From contig NZ_JAJVKW010000003.1 in the NCBI RefSeq assembly GCF_024198255.1, positions 186,001-250,000 of the forward strand: DNA of 64,000 nucleotides. The letters run 5' to 3'. The notes beneath the pieces were generated by a model. That model ran no database searches. It saw only the letters and a list, made by a program, of their open reading frames with translations, and had not been told where the DNA came from. The stretch is from Myxococcus guangdongensis (GTDB lineage Bacteria > Myxococcota > Myxococcia > Myxococcales > Myxococcaceae). This document shows, piece after piece, positions 16,194 to 25,237 of this stretch. Made by a program: the position numbers and the translations under genes. Numbering within the stretch: the first letter of the stretch is position 1; each line of letters begins with the position of its first letter.

Positions 16194-17314
16194 GACTCCA
16201 TCGCTTTCGAGCGAGCGCCAATCCATTCGGCGATGGAGGGCCACACGTGGGTGGAGCCCTTGCTGGACGCGGACAGGCCGATGTGGCCGACGGGGTAGCG
16301 CCGCGTCTCCGCGTCCTTCGTGCCCACCAGCTTCACCAGGGGCTCGCTCATGGCGGGGAAGGCGATGGTGTCCTGCTCGGCGATGACGTTGAGCACGGAG
16401 GCCTGGATGCGTCCCAGGTCGATGTTCTCTCCGCCGACCTTCATGCGCCCCTGGTGGAAGAGGTTCTGCTGGTAGCAGTCCTTGATGTACTGGCGATACA
16501 CCTCGCCGGGGAAGGGCACGGGGTCGGCGCCCCAGCGCTCCATCGCGAGGAACGTGGTGACGAAGTCCGGGTCGTCGATGCGACGGCACACCTCCAGCCA
16601 GCGGGTGACTCGCTGCACGGGCGCCACCATCAGGAAGCCGCTCTCCAGCACGGGCGTGGGCACGTTGCCGTAGGCGTCCACCAGTGAGTCCACGTCGAAG
16701 TGGTTGGCGGAGGTCCACAGCGTGTAGACGCCGCCCTTGCTGAAGTCCACGGGCGTGGCCTGCGCCACCAGGTTGCGGATGCCCTCGGGATACAGTGACG
16801 TGTAGGCGAGCGCGAGCGTGCCGCCCATGCAGTAGCCGTAGAGCGTCAAATCCCGGCTCTTGCTGACCCGGAGCGTCCAGCGCACGGCGGTCTGGATGAG
16901 TCCGCCGAGCAGGTCGGACCAGGTGAGGCGCTCCTCTTCCTGACCGGGCACGCCCCAGTCGATGGCGTAGACGTCGAAGCCCTCGTTCGTGAGGTGCTCG
17001 ATGAGGCTGCGGCCTGGGAGGAAGTCGAGGATGTACCAGCGGTTGATGAGCGAATAGACGAAGAGGATGGGCGTGCGGTGGCGCCGGCGGGGCGCGGCAT
17101 AGCGGAGCAGCCGCATGCTGCCGCGCGTGTACACGACGGTGTGAGGCGTGGCGCTGACGGGCGGCTCACGGACGCCGGACGCGCGCTCGATGAAGGGCTT
17201 GAGGTACGGGTACGGATTGAAGGGGCGGGCCTTGAGGGCGTGGGCGACGGCGCGGGTGAGCTGGAACTGGCTCGTGACGAAGGAGCGCAGGCGCTGAGGC
17301 GAGGAGGCGGTCAT
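16190..17314 (-). CDS. phaC: Class III poly(R)-hydroxyalkanoate synthase subunit PhaC
   Basis: 374 residues, the length of class III/IV synthases. The lipase-like box is G-Y-C-M-G-G with nucleophile Cys162; Asp315 (EQD) and His344 (GHIGL) complete the triad. These sit exactly 13 residues beyond the Cys149/Asp302/His331 triad known for Allochromatium PhaC, a strong family match. The enzyme polymerises hydroxyacyl-CoA into PHA granules and in class III needs a PhaE partner. The gene directly upstream (17311-17733) encodes a PhaE-like subunit, overlapping as ATGA. The downstream hydrolase is also coupled, giving a compact three-gene operon. Confidence 0.92.
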   Translation of the reverse strand: MTASSPQRLRSFVTSQFQLTRAVAHALKARPFNPYPYLKPFIERASGVREPPVSATPHTVVYTRGSMRLLRYAAPRRRHRTPILFVYSLINRWYILDFLPGRSLIEHLTNEGFDVYAIDWGVPGQEEERLTWSDLLGGLIQTAVRWTLRVSKSRDLTLYGYCMGGTLALAYTSLYPEGIRNLVAQATPVDFSKGGVYTLWTSANHFDVDSLVDAYGNVPTPVLESGFLMVAPVQRVTRWLEVCRRIDDPDFVTTFLAMERWGADPVPFPGEVYRQYIKDCYQQNLFHQGRMKVGGENIDLGRIQASVLNVIAEQDTIAFPAMSEPLVKLVGTKDAETRRYPVGHIGLSASSKGSTHVWPSIAEWIGARSKAMES

Positions 17315-17733
17315 GGCGCGTCACCGGGCTTCTTCGTGGTGTCGTGCTCGGAGGCTGAAGCCTCCTGCTTGTGGAGCAGGTCCACGACGACCTCCAGCTG
17401 GGAGCCGAGGGCCTCGACCTGGTCGTTCACGCGGCGGAGCTGGTCGCGGAGGTTCTCGACCTCGGACGTGGTGGGCAGGCGCAGGGTGCGCAGCGCGCCC
17501 TCCACGAAGCCGTTGCGGCGGATGCGGGCGTTGAGGCCCTGGCGCATCACGGTGCCGCTGGCGCGCAGATAGGTGGGGCTCTCTGCGACGCGAGAGAGGG
17601 CGCGGGTGAGGCCCTGTTCGGCGCGAGTGAACACCTTGCCCGTGCGCGTCTCCGGATGGGTGAGGTGGCCCAGGAGCTTCAGGCTCCGGGCGAGGAGTCC
17701 CCGGGGAGGAGGCGGACGTTCCGAGTCGCTCAT
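17311..17733 (-). CDS. phaE: Short PhaE-like PHA synthase subunit
   Basis: 140 residues. The C-terminal part (residues ~85-120, PTTSEVENLRDQLRRVNDQVE...LHKQE) is an amphipathic helix/coiled coil preceded by a short helical region, as at the C-terminus of PhaE and PhaR partners. Classical PhaE is ~350 residues, so this is much shorter and resembles only the interaction region. It is first in the operon and overlaps phaC by 4 nt, which supports a partner role. It could also be called a phasin-like protein. No signal peptide or membrane span is seen. Confidence 0.65.
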   Translation of the reverse strand: MSDSERPPPPRGLLARSLKLLGHLTHPETRTGKVFTRAEQGLTRALSRVAESPTYLRASGTVMRQGLNARIRRNGFVEGALRTLRLPTTSEVENLRDQLRRVNDQVEALGSQLEVVVDLLHKQEASASEHDTTKKPGDAP

Positions 17734-17773
17734 GGCCTTGAGGCTAGCCCAAGGGTGCGCGGGAGCGCAGGGG

Positions 17774-18355
17774 TCAGCGCTCGAAAAGTGAACCGAGATT
17801 CATGTTTTGAGCGGCGAAGGGCTCGGCCCGGATGCTCACGGCGCCGGTGTGTGTGGCGCAGGGCGTCCAACGCCCGGCCTCCAGCCGGTAGACCTCCAGT
17901 TGCTGCTGGCGTGGGTCCAACAGCCACAGGTGCTTCACGCCCGCTCGCGCATACAGGTTCATCTTCGCGCCCCGGTCTCGGGATGCCGTGGAAGGGGAGA
18001 GGACCTCACACAGCCAATCGGGAGGGGTCGTCATCCCCACGACCATGGGAAGCTCGGGCATGCGCTCGCGTCGCCACGCGGCCAGGTCCGGCACGAGCAC
18101 GTTCGGACCCAGATGCAGCTCGGGCTTGGGAAGCAAGACCCATCCTCCGGGGCCTCGCCGAGCGAAGCCGTCGTCGAAAGAGCCCAACTCAACGACCAGA
18201 CGGAAGACCACGACTCCGTAGACGGGTGGGAGGCTCGGACTGACATGCAGCTCGCCGTCGATGATCTCTCCCACAACATGTTCGGGGAGAGCCTCAAGTG
18301 CCTTGTAGAGGCTCTTGTCGATGAGCGACTCGTTCATCCGTTCAGCATGCATCAT
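17774..18355 (-). CDS. Uma2 family (DUF820) restriction-endonuclease-fold protein
   Basis: 193 residues. Family motifs are visible: GEIIDGELHVSPS (~30-42), VLVPDLAAWRRERMP (PD...xW, ~85-100), and PDWLCEVLSPSTASRDRGAKMNLYARAGVKHLWLLDP (E-x-S then K). These supply the PD-(D/E)XK-type nuclease residues. The biological role of Uma2 proteins is largely unknown. Start choice is uncertain: ATGs at 18355, 18352 and 18337 are all in frame; GAGG just upstream favours 18352/18355. The start codons lie inside one arm of an inverted repeat (18352-18398), so translation may be blocked by a hairpin. It follows ydfG on the same strand by 84 nt. Confidence 0.8.
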   Translation of the reverse strand: MMHAERMNESLIDKSLYKALEALPEHVVGEIIDGELHVSPSLPPVYGVVVFRLVVELGSFDDGFARRGPGGWVLLPKPELHLGPNVLVPDLAAWRRERMPELPMVVGMTTPPDWLCEVLSPSTASRDRGAKMNLYARAGVKHLWLLDPRQQQLEVYRLEAGRWTPCATHTGAVSIRAEPFAAQNMNLGSLFER

Positions 18356-18398
18356 ACCTCTGACATCCTCAAAACATCGGAGGACTCATGAGGTATGA
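18352..18398 (-). promoter_or_regulatory. RBS/start-masking hairpin in the Uma2 mRNA leader
   Basis: TCATACCTC (18352-18360) and GAGGTATGA (18390-18398) are perfect 9-bp inverted repeats; inside them TCCTC (18366-18370) and GAGGA (18380-18384) form a second stem. On the minus-strand transcript the inner 3' arm contains the Shine-Dalgarno GAGG and the first ATGs of the Uma2 gene, so pairing would hide the ribosome site. No T-run follows, so it does not look like a terminator for ydfG. Confidence 0.5.
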
Positions 18399-18439
18399 GA
18401 CCCGGAGAGCACGAAAACTCCGGGCCGACATCCGTCCGC

Positions 18440-19189
18440 TCAGCTCTGGCGCTTCACCGCGAGCGGCCCGAAGGCCTGCGCCACGGGCATCAGCGACATG
18501 ACGTTGATGTTCACGTGGGCGGGCCGCGTCGCCACCCAGTGCACCGTGTCCGCGATGTCCTCGGGCGTCAGCGGCTGCGTGTTGGCGTACACCGACGCGG
18601 CGCGGGTGTCGTCACCGCGGAAGCGGACGTTGGAGAACTCCGTGCCGCCCACGAGCCCGGGCTCGATGTCCGTCACGCGCACCGCCGTGCCCAGCAGGTC
18701 CGCGCGCAGGTTCAGGCTGAACTGCTGCACGAACGCCTTGGTGGCCCCGTAGATGTTGCCACCTGGATACGGATAGTCCGCGGCCACCGAGCCCATGTTC
18801 ACGATGTGCCCCCGGTTGCGCGCCACCATCCCGGGCAGCACCGCGTGCGTGCAGTACATGAGCCCCTTCACGTTCGTGTCGACCATCACCTCCCAGTCCT
18901 CGAGCTTCGCCGACTGCGCGGGCTCCAACCCCAACGCCAGGCCCGCGTTGTTCACCAACACGTCCACCTCGGCGAACTCGGCGGGCAACCCGTCGACCAC
19001 CCGCTTCACCGCCTCCCGGTCCGTCACGTCGAGCGTCACCGGCAACAGCCGCTCCCCCAGCTCCGCGCGCACCTTCTCCAGCAACTCCGTGCGGCGTCCG
19101 GTGGCGATGACCCGCGCGCCCTCCTGGATGAAGCGTCGCGCGATGGCCAGGCCGAACCCGGCCGTGGCTCCCGTAACCAGCACGTTCAT
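18440..19189 (-). CDS. ydfG: YdfG-type NADP-dependent 3-hydroxy acid / malonic semialdehyde dehydrogenase
   Basis: 249 residues, very close to E. coli YdfG over its whole length. NADP motif TGATAGFG (6-13) with GRR at 31-33; NNAG at 80-83; catalytic Ser134, Tyr147 and Lys151 (YGATK); and the YdfG-typical stretch DIEPGLVGGTEFSNVRF. YdfG reduces malonic semialdehyde and oxidises 3-hydroxy acids such as serine or 3-hydroxyisobutyrate with NADP in the cytoplasm. It ends 84 nt before the Uma2 gene on the same strand; the next gene upstream (19620) is on the other strand. Confidence 0.93.
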   Translation of the reverse strand: MNVLVTGATAGFGLAIARRFIQEGARVIATGRRTELLEKVRAELGERLLPVTLDVTDREAVKRVVDGLPAEFAEVDVLVNNAGLALGLEPAQSAKLEDWEVMVDTNVKGLMYCTHAVLPGMVARNRGHIVNMGSVAADYPYPGGNIYGATKAFVQQFSLNLRADLLGTAVRVTDIEPGLVGGTEFSNVRFRGDDTRAASVYANTQPLTPEDIADTVHWVATRPAHVNINVMSLMPVAQAFGPLAVKRQS

Positions 19190-19619
19190 GACGTCTCCTT
19201 CGGATGCGTTGCCCGCGCGCTAGATGGCACGGCCCACCGACTCGCGCACGGGGAAAGGCCCGCCCTTCCTCCACTCCACAGCGCGTCAGGGCCGGCTTCA
19301 CGACGCGCCCCCGCTCGCACGCTCCCGCCCGGAGCGGGCTTCTCCCAGAGTGAAGTCTGCGTTCCCGTCTCGGGAATGAATCCGCCTTCATCTGCATACC
19401 TCGCGGAAAAGTGAGCTGAATCCGAAGCCCCCCGTGCATCAGCAGGGCTTCTTCGTGCTCCACGCAACCGCCTGGAATCGCGTTTCTCGCCTTCTTCCCC
19501 TCCGGCCCGGCGAGCTTGGCTTGCCGTTGCAGCGGGGAATGAACAGGACGCGCGCCCCGATTGGCGGCCGTCCCCGCGAGCGCCCCACACGCCGCGACCC
19601 ACACAAGGAGTCCGACCGG
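19190..19619. other. 430-nt divergent intergenic region
   Basis: Lies between ydfG (minus) and the beta-helix lipoprotein (plus) and must hold both promoters. An AAGGAG at 19605-19610 serves the lipoprotein start. A near match to a sigma-54 site (TTGGC at 19516, TTGCA at 19527) has spacing one base short. Short frames here have no coding signature, and I see no RNA gene. Confidence 0.5.
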
Positions 19620-21278
19620 ATGCGCCAACGCTTACCGCTGATGACGGCTTGCTGCTCCGTGGCCCTGCTTGCCCTCCTCGCCTGCAACGGCAAGAGCGAG
19701 CTGACGCAGAACACGGGCTCGAGGCCGTCTCCGGACGGCACACCCTCGACGGGCACCGGGAACCCACCCGCGCCCACCACTCCCACGACGCCGACGAACC
19801 CCACCCCCGAACCCTCCTCGCCCGACCCCGAGGAGCCCTCCGAACCCACCCCCACACCCCAAGAGCCCACGCCGGAGCCGCAGCCGCAGCCGCCCCCCGA
19901 GCCGCCGAAGCCCAGCTACACGCGCATCCTCTGGGTGGCGCCCTCCGGCAGCGACAGCGCGTCCGGTACCGAGACCGCGCCCCTGCGCACCGTGACGCGC
20001 GCCCTGACGCTCATCGCGCCGGGCGAGGCCATCTATCTGAAGACAGGCAACTACGCCGAGCGCCTCAAGCTGGAGGAGCGAGGAGGCTCGGAGGCGAAGC
20101 CGCTCACCGTGAAGGCGGCGCCGGGCCACGCGCCCGTGGTGAAGCCCAGCGGTGAATCCGCGCTGGTGGACGTGCGCGGCGCGTACTGGACCGTGGAGGG
20201 CCTCACGCTGGACGCGGCGGGCAGCTCCACCTTCGCCGTGCTGTGGCGGGGCACCGCCGCGCACCACGGCGTGCTGCGCGACTGCGTGGCGAAGAACGGC
20301 ACCGCGGGCGCGGGGCTCAACGTGTCGGAGAAGGCCCACGACATCCTCATCGAGGGCAACACCATCTCGAACTTCAACCGTGGCAGCAGCGACAGCCACG
20401 GCGTCATCGTCCAGACGACGTCCAAGAACGTGGTGGTGCGCGGCAATGACATCCACCACAACTCCGGCGACGCCGTGCAGTGCATCGGCCCCGAGGGCGG
20501 CGCCACCGTGTCCGGCACCCCGTTCGACAATCTGCTCGTGGAGGACAACGAGCTGCACGAGAACCGGGAGAACGGCGTGGACGTGAAGACGTGCACCCGC
20601 GTCACCCTGCGCAACAACATCATCTGGGGCCACAAGTCCACGTCGTCCTCGCGCGGCGAGGGCATCGTCATCCACCTGTCCGCGTCCGACGTGACGGTGG
20701 AGGACAACGTGCTCTACGGCAACGGCCGAGGCATCAACATCGGCGGCAACCGGGTGAACGGTCCGCCCGCGCGCATCGTCATCCGCCGCAACCTCATCCG
20801 CGACGGCCTGGGCGGCAACGAGGACGGCGGCGGCATCCGCGTGGACACCACCCATGACGTCAAGGTGCAGCACAACACGGTGTGGAACATGCCCGGGCCG
20901 TGCATCACCTTCGGCCACGGCGACACCGGGCCGAGCGCCAGCCTGGACGTGCGCAACAACGTGTTCGCGGGCTGCGCGGTGAATGTGCGCGCGGGCTCGG
21001 GGCGCTCGGGCGCGGTGGTGGACGGCAACCTCTACTTCCGCGCGTCGGGGGCGGCCGTGTTCAACGTGGATGGCTCGGACACGGGGCTTTCGGACTGGCG
21101 CTCGCGCACGGGTCTGGACAAGCGCTCGTTGGAGAAGACCCCGGCCTTCGTCAACATCGACACCGGGGACTTCCGTCTGGGAGCGAACTCAGCGGGCCGC
21201 AACGCGGGTCTGGGGTTGGGATTGACCTTCTGTGGCGCGGCCCCCGACCTGGGGGCATTCGAGTCGGACTGCCCCTGA
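19620..21278 (+). CDS. Right-handed parallel beta-helix lipoprotein (polysaccharide lyase-like)
   Basis: 552 residues. The signal peptide ends ALLALLACNG (lipobox), then a Thr/Pro/Glu-rich linker of ~70 residues lifts the domain from the membrane. Residues ~105-550 begin WVAPSGSDSASGTETAPLRTV, the usual opening of DUF1565/pectate-lyase-like beta-helices, and then show regular coils (LIEGNTISNFN, VVVRGNDIHHNSGD, LLVEDNELHENREN, VTVEDNVLYGNGRG, VKVQHNTVWNM). This fold binds or cleaves acidic polysaccharides or serves as a structural stalk. AAGGAG 9 nt upstream decides the ATG at 19620; the frame is open for 186 nt further upstream. Confidence 0.88.
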   Translation: MRQRLPLMTACCSVALLALLACNGKSELTQNTGSRPSPDGTPSTGTGNPPAPTTPTTPTNPTPEPSSPDPEEPSEPTPTPQEPTPEPQPQPPPEPPKPSYTRILWVAPSGSDSASGTETAPLRTVTRALTLIAPGEAIYLKTGNYAERLKLEERGGSEAKPLTVKAAPGHAPVVKPSGESALVDVRGAYWTVEGLTLDAAGSSTFAVLWRGTAAHHGVLRDCVAKNGTAGAGLNVSEKAHDILIEGNTISNFNRGSSDSHGVIVQTTSKNVVVRGNDIHHNSGDAVQCIGPEGGATVSGTPFDNLLVEDNELHENRENGVDVKTCTRVTLRNNIIWGHKSTSSSRGEGIVIHLSASDVTVEDNVLYGNGRGINIGGNRVNGPPARIVIRRNLIRDGLGGNEDGGGIRVDTTHDVKVQHNTVWNMPGPCITFGHGDTGPSASLDVRNNVFAGCAVNVRAGSGRSGAVVDGNLYFRASGAAVFNVDGSDTGLSDWRSRTGLDKRSLEKTPAFVNIDTGDFRLGANSAGRNAGLGLGLTFCGAAPDLGAFESDCP

Positions 21279-21296
21279 GGCATCGGGGCGTGTAGA

Positions 21297-23312
21297 GTGG
21301 GGACCCTCCCCCCTACCGCCCCGACCCTCCACGTGCCGTCTCCGTTGGAATTCGCTCTAGGCATCACGCTGGTGCCCCCGGCCTCGCCCGCGCGGGAGCT
21401 CCTGGCCGCGTCCGCCGCGCGCGCCGGCCTGCGCGTGGTGGACGGCATGGAGGGCGCCGCCCTGGTGCTGGTGGACCTCACCGCGCTGGGCGGTGGCCCG
21501 GACCTCCAGGCCCTGCTCGACTCACCGCGCGCCTCGCACGTCACCCTGGTGGCGCTGGTGGAGCCCACCGAGCGGGGCTTCGCCGCCGCCGAGCCGCTGC
21601 GCCCCGCGGACGTGCTCACGGTGCCGGTGGCCGCGCACGAGCTCATCTTCCGCCTCCAGCGCGCCGCCGGACGGCACCTGGAGCGCGAGTCCCAGGAGCG
21701 GGGTCAGGAAGATTTGTCGCTCCTGTTGGAGCTGACGGCGGACTACGCCGAGACGTCGGACGTGGAGGCGCTCCTGCACGGCGTCACCCGGCGTCTGGCG
21801 GAGAAGCTGGACATCGCGCGTGCCACGCTGGTGATGCTCGGCCGCAACGCGGACGAGGGCGTCATCGTCGCGGCGAGCGATGACCCGACGCTCAAGGACT
21901 TGCGCATCGAGCTGTCGCGCTACCCGGAGATTCGCGAGGTGGTGCGCACCGGTCGCCCGGTGGTGATGGAAGAGGCGCCCACGCATCCGCTCCTGGGAGA
22001 CGTGGAGCGGCGCGCGGTGGCGGCCCGAGGCATCCACGCCATCGCCGCGCTGCCCCTGCCCATCCGAGGCGAGGTGCGGGGCGTGCTGCTGTTGCGCGCG
22101 GCGGGACGGCGGCGCACCTTCACGCCTCGCGAAATCGACTTCCTCACCACGGTGGCTCACGCCACGGCGGTGGCGCTGCGAAACGCGTCGGTGTTGCAGC
22201 TGGTGCGTGGGCAGACGGAGGCGGAGAAGACGGCGCGTCTGGCGGCCGAGGAGCAGGCGGCGTCCTTCAAGCCCTACCAGCTCTTCTTCGCGCACGTCAG
22301 CGAGGGCGTGGCCATCCTCGACGACAAGGCGAGCGTGCTGTCGCTCAACCCCTCCGGCGCGGCGATGCTGGACTATCCGGCGCCCGAGGCGCGGGGGCGA
22401 CACCTGCACCAGGTGACGCAGCCGGTGGACGACGGCGTGCTGATGGAGCTGGTGACAGCGGCGTCGCGCGGCGAGGCGCGCTCGGGCGTGGACGTGGAGG
22501 TGTGCACGGCCACGGGGCGCAAGCTGACGCTGTCGATGTCGGCGGCGCCGCTGCGCGACGAGGACGCGGCCACCATCCTGTCGTTCCGCGACGTCACCGA
22601 CGCGCGGCGGCTGGAGGACGAGCTGCGTCAGACCAAGGACTTCCTGGAGCGGCTCATCGACTCGTCGGTGGACGCCATCATCGCCGCGGACCTGAAGGGG
22701 CGCATCATCCTCTTCAACAAGGGCGCGGAGGCGCTGTGCGGCTACACCGCGCAGGAGGCGATGGCGAACCTCACCGTGGAGCAGCTCTATCCACCCGGCG
22801 TGGCGCGGCGAATCATGTCCACGCTCAGGGGGGCGGAGCACGGCGGCAAGGGCCGCATGTCGCTGACGCGCGAGGACCTGGTGCACCGCACCGGTGAGCG
22901 GGTGCCGGTGAACATGACGGCGTCCATCGTGTACGAGGGCGGACGCGAGGCGTTCAGCGTCGGCATCTTCACGGACATGCGCGACCGGATGAAGCTGGAG
23001 CGCAAGCTGTCGGACGCGGAGACGCGGCTGGAGGAGAGCGAGAAGAGCGCCGTCATCGTCGCGCTCGCCGGCACCGCGGCGCACGAGCTGAACCAGCCGC
23101 TGACCTCGGTCATGGGGTACGCGGAGCTGCTCAAGCGCAAGCTGAAGGAAGAAGACTTCGCCTGGAAGCCGGTGGACATCATCTACCGCGAGGCGGAGCG
23201 CATGGCGGAGATCGTCCGGAAGATTGGGAAGATCACCCGCTACGAGACCAAGGCCTACATGGGGGAGCAGCAGATTCTCGACCTGGACAAGGCGACCTCC
23301 CATGAAGACTGA
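21297..23312 (+). CDS. GAF-PAS-PAS sensor protein with HisKA but no ATPase domain
   Basis: 671 residues. The N-terminal ~125 residues resemble a degenerate receiver domain (VDLTALGGGPDLQALL...HVTLVALV). GAF lies at ~145-310 (including ALPLPIRGEVRGVLLLRA), PAS1 at ~325-435, PAS2 at ~440-560 (FLERLIDSSVDAIIAADLKGRII), and HisKA at ~590-655 with the phospho-acceptor in GTAAHELNQP. The protein ends ~50 residues later without N, G1 or G2 boxes, so it cannot bind ATP itself. The next gene, overlapping by 11 nt, is a full kinase that might phosphorylate it in trans. The start is GTG at 21297; a GTG at 21333 is an alternative. Confidence 0.85.
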   Translation: MGTLPPTAPTLHVPSPLEFALGITLVPPASPARELLAASAARAGLRVVDGMEGAALVLVDLTALGGGPDLQALLDSPRASHVTLVALVEPTERGFAAAEPLRPADVLTVPVAAHELIFRLQRAAGRHLERESQERGQEDLSLLLELTADYAETSDVEALLHGVTRRLAEKLDIARATLVMLGRNADEGVIVAASDDPTLKDLRIELSRYPEIREVVRTGRPVVMEEAPTHPLLGDVERRAVAARGIHAIAALPLPIRGEVRGVLLLRAAGRRRTFTPREIDFLTTVAHATAVALRNASVLQLVRGQTEAEKTARLAAEEQAASFKPYQLFFAHVSEGVAILDDKASVLSLNPSGAAMLDYPAPEARGRHLHQVTQPVDDGVLMELVTAASRGEARSGVDVEVCTATGRKLTLSMSAAPLRDEDAATILSFRDVTDARRLEDELRQTKDFLERLIDSSVDAIIAADLKGRIILFNKGAEALCGYTAQEAMANLTVEQLYPPGVARRIMSTLRGAEHGGKGRMSLTREDLVHRTGERVPVNMTASIVYEGGREAFSVGIFTDMRDRMKLERKLSDAETRLEESEKSAVIVALAGTAAHELNQPLTSVMGYAELLKRKLKEEDFAWKPVDIIYREAERMAEIVRKIGKITRYETKAYMGEQQILDLDKATSHED

Positions 23313-25221
23313 GACCCGCGCCATGCGCATCCCCAGCGGCCCAGGGCCCGAGTCCTTCCAGGCGTTCTTCGAGGCGCTCGACGCGCCCGCGGCGCTGTGT
23401 GACCCCACGCTGCGGCTGCTGGCGGTCAACGAGGCCTTCCACCGCTTCTGCGCGGACCACCACGTCACGGTGGAGGACGTCGCGCACACGCTGTCGACGG
23501 TGGGCGTGCCGGTGGACCACTCGAGCTGCGACGTGGAGCTGCCGTTCGCCGGGAAGCCGGGCGCGGTGGTGACGTTGTCGCGGCGGGGTGACGTGGTCGC
23601 CGTGCGGGCGAGGATCGACCCGGAGCTGGCGCGCAACCGGCTGGTGGTGGCGGAGCGGGCGCTGCTCGAGCAGGCGCGCACGGAGGGCGTGCTGCTGGAC
23701 CTGGGCCGCAGCGTGGCGGAGGTGGGGGGCGAGGAGGAGCTGGTCGCCGCGGTGGCGCGTGGGGTGAAGGAGCTGTTCCCCAGCCGCTCGTTCTGCATCC
23801 GAATCACCGACTCGCGCACGGGCGGGCTGACGTCGCTCTACGCGGAGGGCCGGCTGAAGGAGGGCGCGCACGAGCCGCTGGTGTTGTTGCAGCGCGCGGT
23901 GGAGAAGCTGAACCTGGGGCGCGCGGCGCTGCCACCGGGGCGGGTGACGGTGCTGGGCGAGGTGCCGCTGCTCTTCGTCGGGAGCACGCATGGCGTGAGC
24001 GCGCCGCTGGTGGCGAGCGGGCAGCTCTTCGGCGCCATCAACATGGAGTACCCGGAGGGCTTGGACGCGGACGTGCAGCACGACGAGCGCGTGTTGTTGC
24101 AGCTGGCCAGCCAGGTGGCGGTGGCGGTGAAGAACGCGAAGCTCATCGACGAGCTGACGTTCGTCCGCAAGTACCTGGAGGACCTGCTGGAGAAGGCGAA
24201 CGCGCTCATCCTGGTCGCCAACCGGGACAAGCAGGTGGTGGTGTTCAACCAGGCGTTGAGCGCGCTCACGGGCTTCCGGAAGGAAGACGTGCTGGGCAAG
24301 GACATCTTCTGGTTGGTGCCGGAGAGCGAGCACCTGCGGCTGTCCCAGGTCATCGCGGCGGCGATTCGCGGCGAGTCGGTGAACAGCTTCGAGACGCGGC
24401 TGTTGTCGCGTGAGGGCCACGAGGTGCGGGTGTCCTTCGCCACGTCGTCGATGCTGGCGCACCATGGCGAGGTGGAGGGAGTCATCGCCATCGGCCAGGA
24501 CATCACGGTGGTGAAGGAGCTGGAGAAGCGCATCATCCACGCGGAGAAGCTCGCGTCGATTGGCCAGCTCGCGGCCAGCGTGGTGCATGAAATCAACAAC
24601 CCGATGACGGCGGTGGCCACGTACGCGGATGCGCTGTTGCAGCGCTCGCGGACGACGCCGGGGGCGAACCCGGCGGACCAGGAGAAGCTGCGCAAGATTC
24701 TGGAGAGCAGCCATCGCATCCTGCGCTTCACGCGGGATTTGGTGAGCTATGCGCGGCCGGCGCAGGACCGGCCGGAGCGGGTGCAGCTCAACGCCGTGGT
24801 GGACATGGCGGTGGGCTTCTGTGAGCACGTGGTGGCGCAGGCGCGGGTGAGCGTGCACCGGGAGTACTCGGAGCTGCCGCCCTTGTCGGCGGTGCGGGCG
24901 AACCTGGTGCAGGTGTTCGTCAACCTCATCACCAACGCGTGTCACGCGATGCCGCCGGGCGGCTCCGTGGTGCTGTCGACGCGGCGCGAGGGGCAGGAGG
25001 CGGTGGTGTCGGTGCGCGACACGGGCACGGGCATCGACCCCAAGCACCTGCAGCGCATCTTCGAGCCCTTCTTCACGACGAAGCCGGAAGGGAAGGGCAC
25101 GGGCCTGGGGTTGTCCATCTGCCAGGGCATCGTGGAGAACCACGGTGGCCGGCTCACGGTGGAGAGCACCGTGGGCGCCGGCACGACGTTCTCCGTGAGA
25201 CTGCCGCTGCCCGTGGAGTGA
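23302..25221 (+). CDS. GAF-PAS sensor histidine kinase
   Basis: 639 residues. N-terminal PAS-like region ~15-100, GAF ~120-290, PAS ~300-420 (LLEKANALILVANRDKQVVVFN), HisKA ~430-500 with ASVVHEINNP, and HATPase ~530-635 carrying the N box (NLITNACHAM), G1 (DTGTGID), F box (FEPFFTTK) and G2 (GTGLGL). No transmembrane segment, so it is a cytoplasmic sensor. It overlaps the preceding HisKA-only protein by 11 nt, implying joint expression; no response regulator gene is adjacent. The ATG at 23302 was chosen; an ATG at 23323 is a second option. Confidence 0.9.
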   Translation: MKTETRAMRIPSGPGPESFQAFFEALDAPAALCDPTLRLLAVNEAFHRFCADHHVTVEDVAHTLSTVGVPVDHSSCDVELPFAGKPGAVVTLSRRGDVVAVRARIDPELARNRLVVAERALLEQARTEGVLLDLGRSVAEVGGEEELVAAVARGVKELFPSRSFCIRITDSRTGGLTSLYAEGRLKEGAHEPLVLLQRAVEKLNLGRAALPPGRVTVLGEVPLLFVGSTHGVSAPLVASGQLFGAINMEYPEGLDADVQHDERVLLQLASQVAVAVKNAKLIDELTFVRKYLEDLLEKANALILVANRDKQVVVFNQALSALTGFRKEDVLGKDIFWLVPESEHLRLSQVIAAAIRGESVNSFETRLLSREGHEVRVSFATSSMLAHHGEVEGVIAIGQDITVVKELEKRIIHAEKLASIGQLAASVVHEINNPMTAVATYADALLQRSRTTPGANPADQEKLRKILESSHRILRFTRDLVSYARPAQDRPERVQLNAVVDMAVGFCEHVVAQARVSVHREYSELPPLSAVRANLVQVFVNLITNACHAMPPGGSVVLSTRREGQEAVVSVRDTGTGIDPKHLQRIFEPFFTTKPEGKGTGLGLSICQGIVENHGGRLTVESTVGAGTTFSVRLPLPVE

Positions 25222-25237
25222 CAGCGGTGGCCTCGCC

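Noticed and set aside
19516..19531. Sigma-54-like site TTGGC-N6-TTGCA before the beta-helix lipoprotein
   Set aside because: The GG-to-GC distance is one base shorter than the strict sigma-54 spacing, so it is unlikely to be used.
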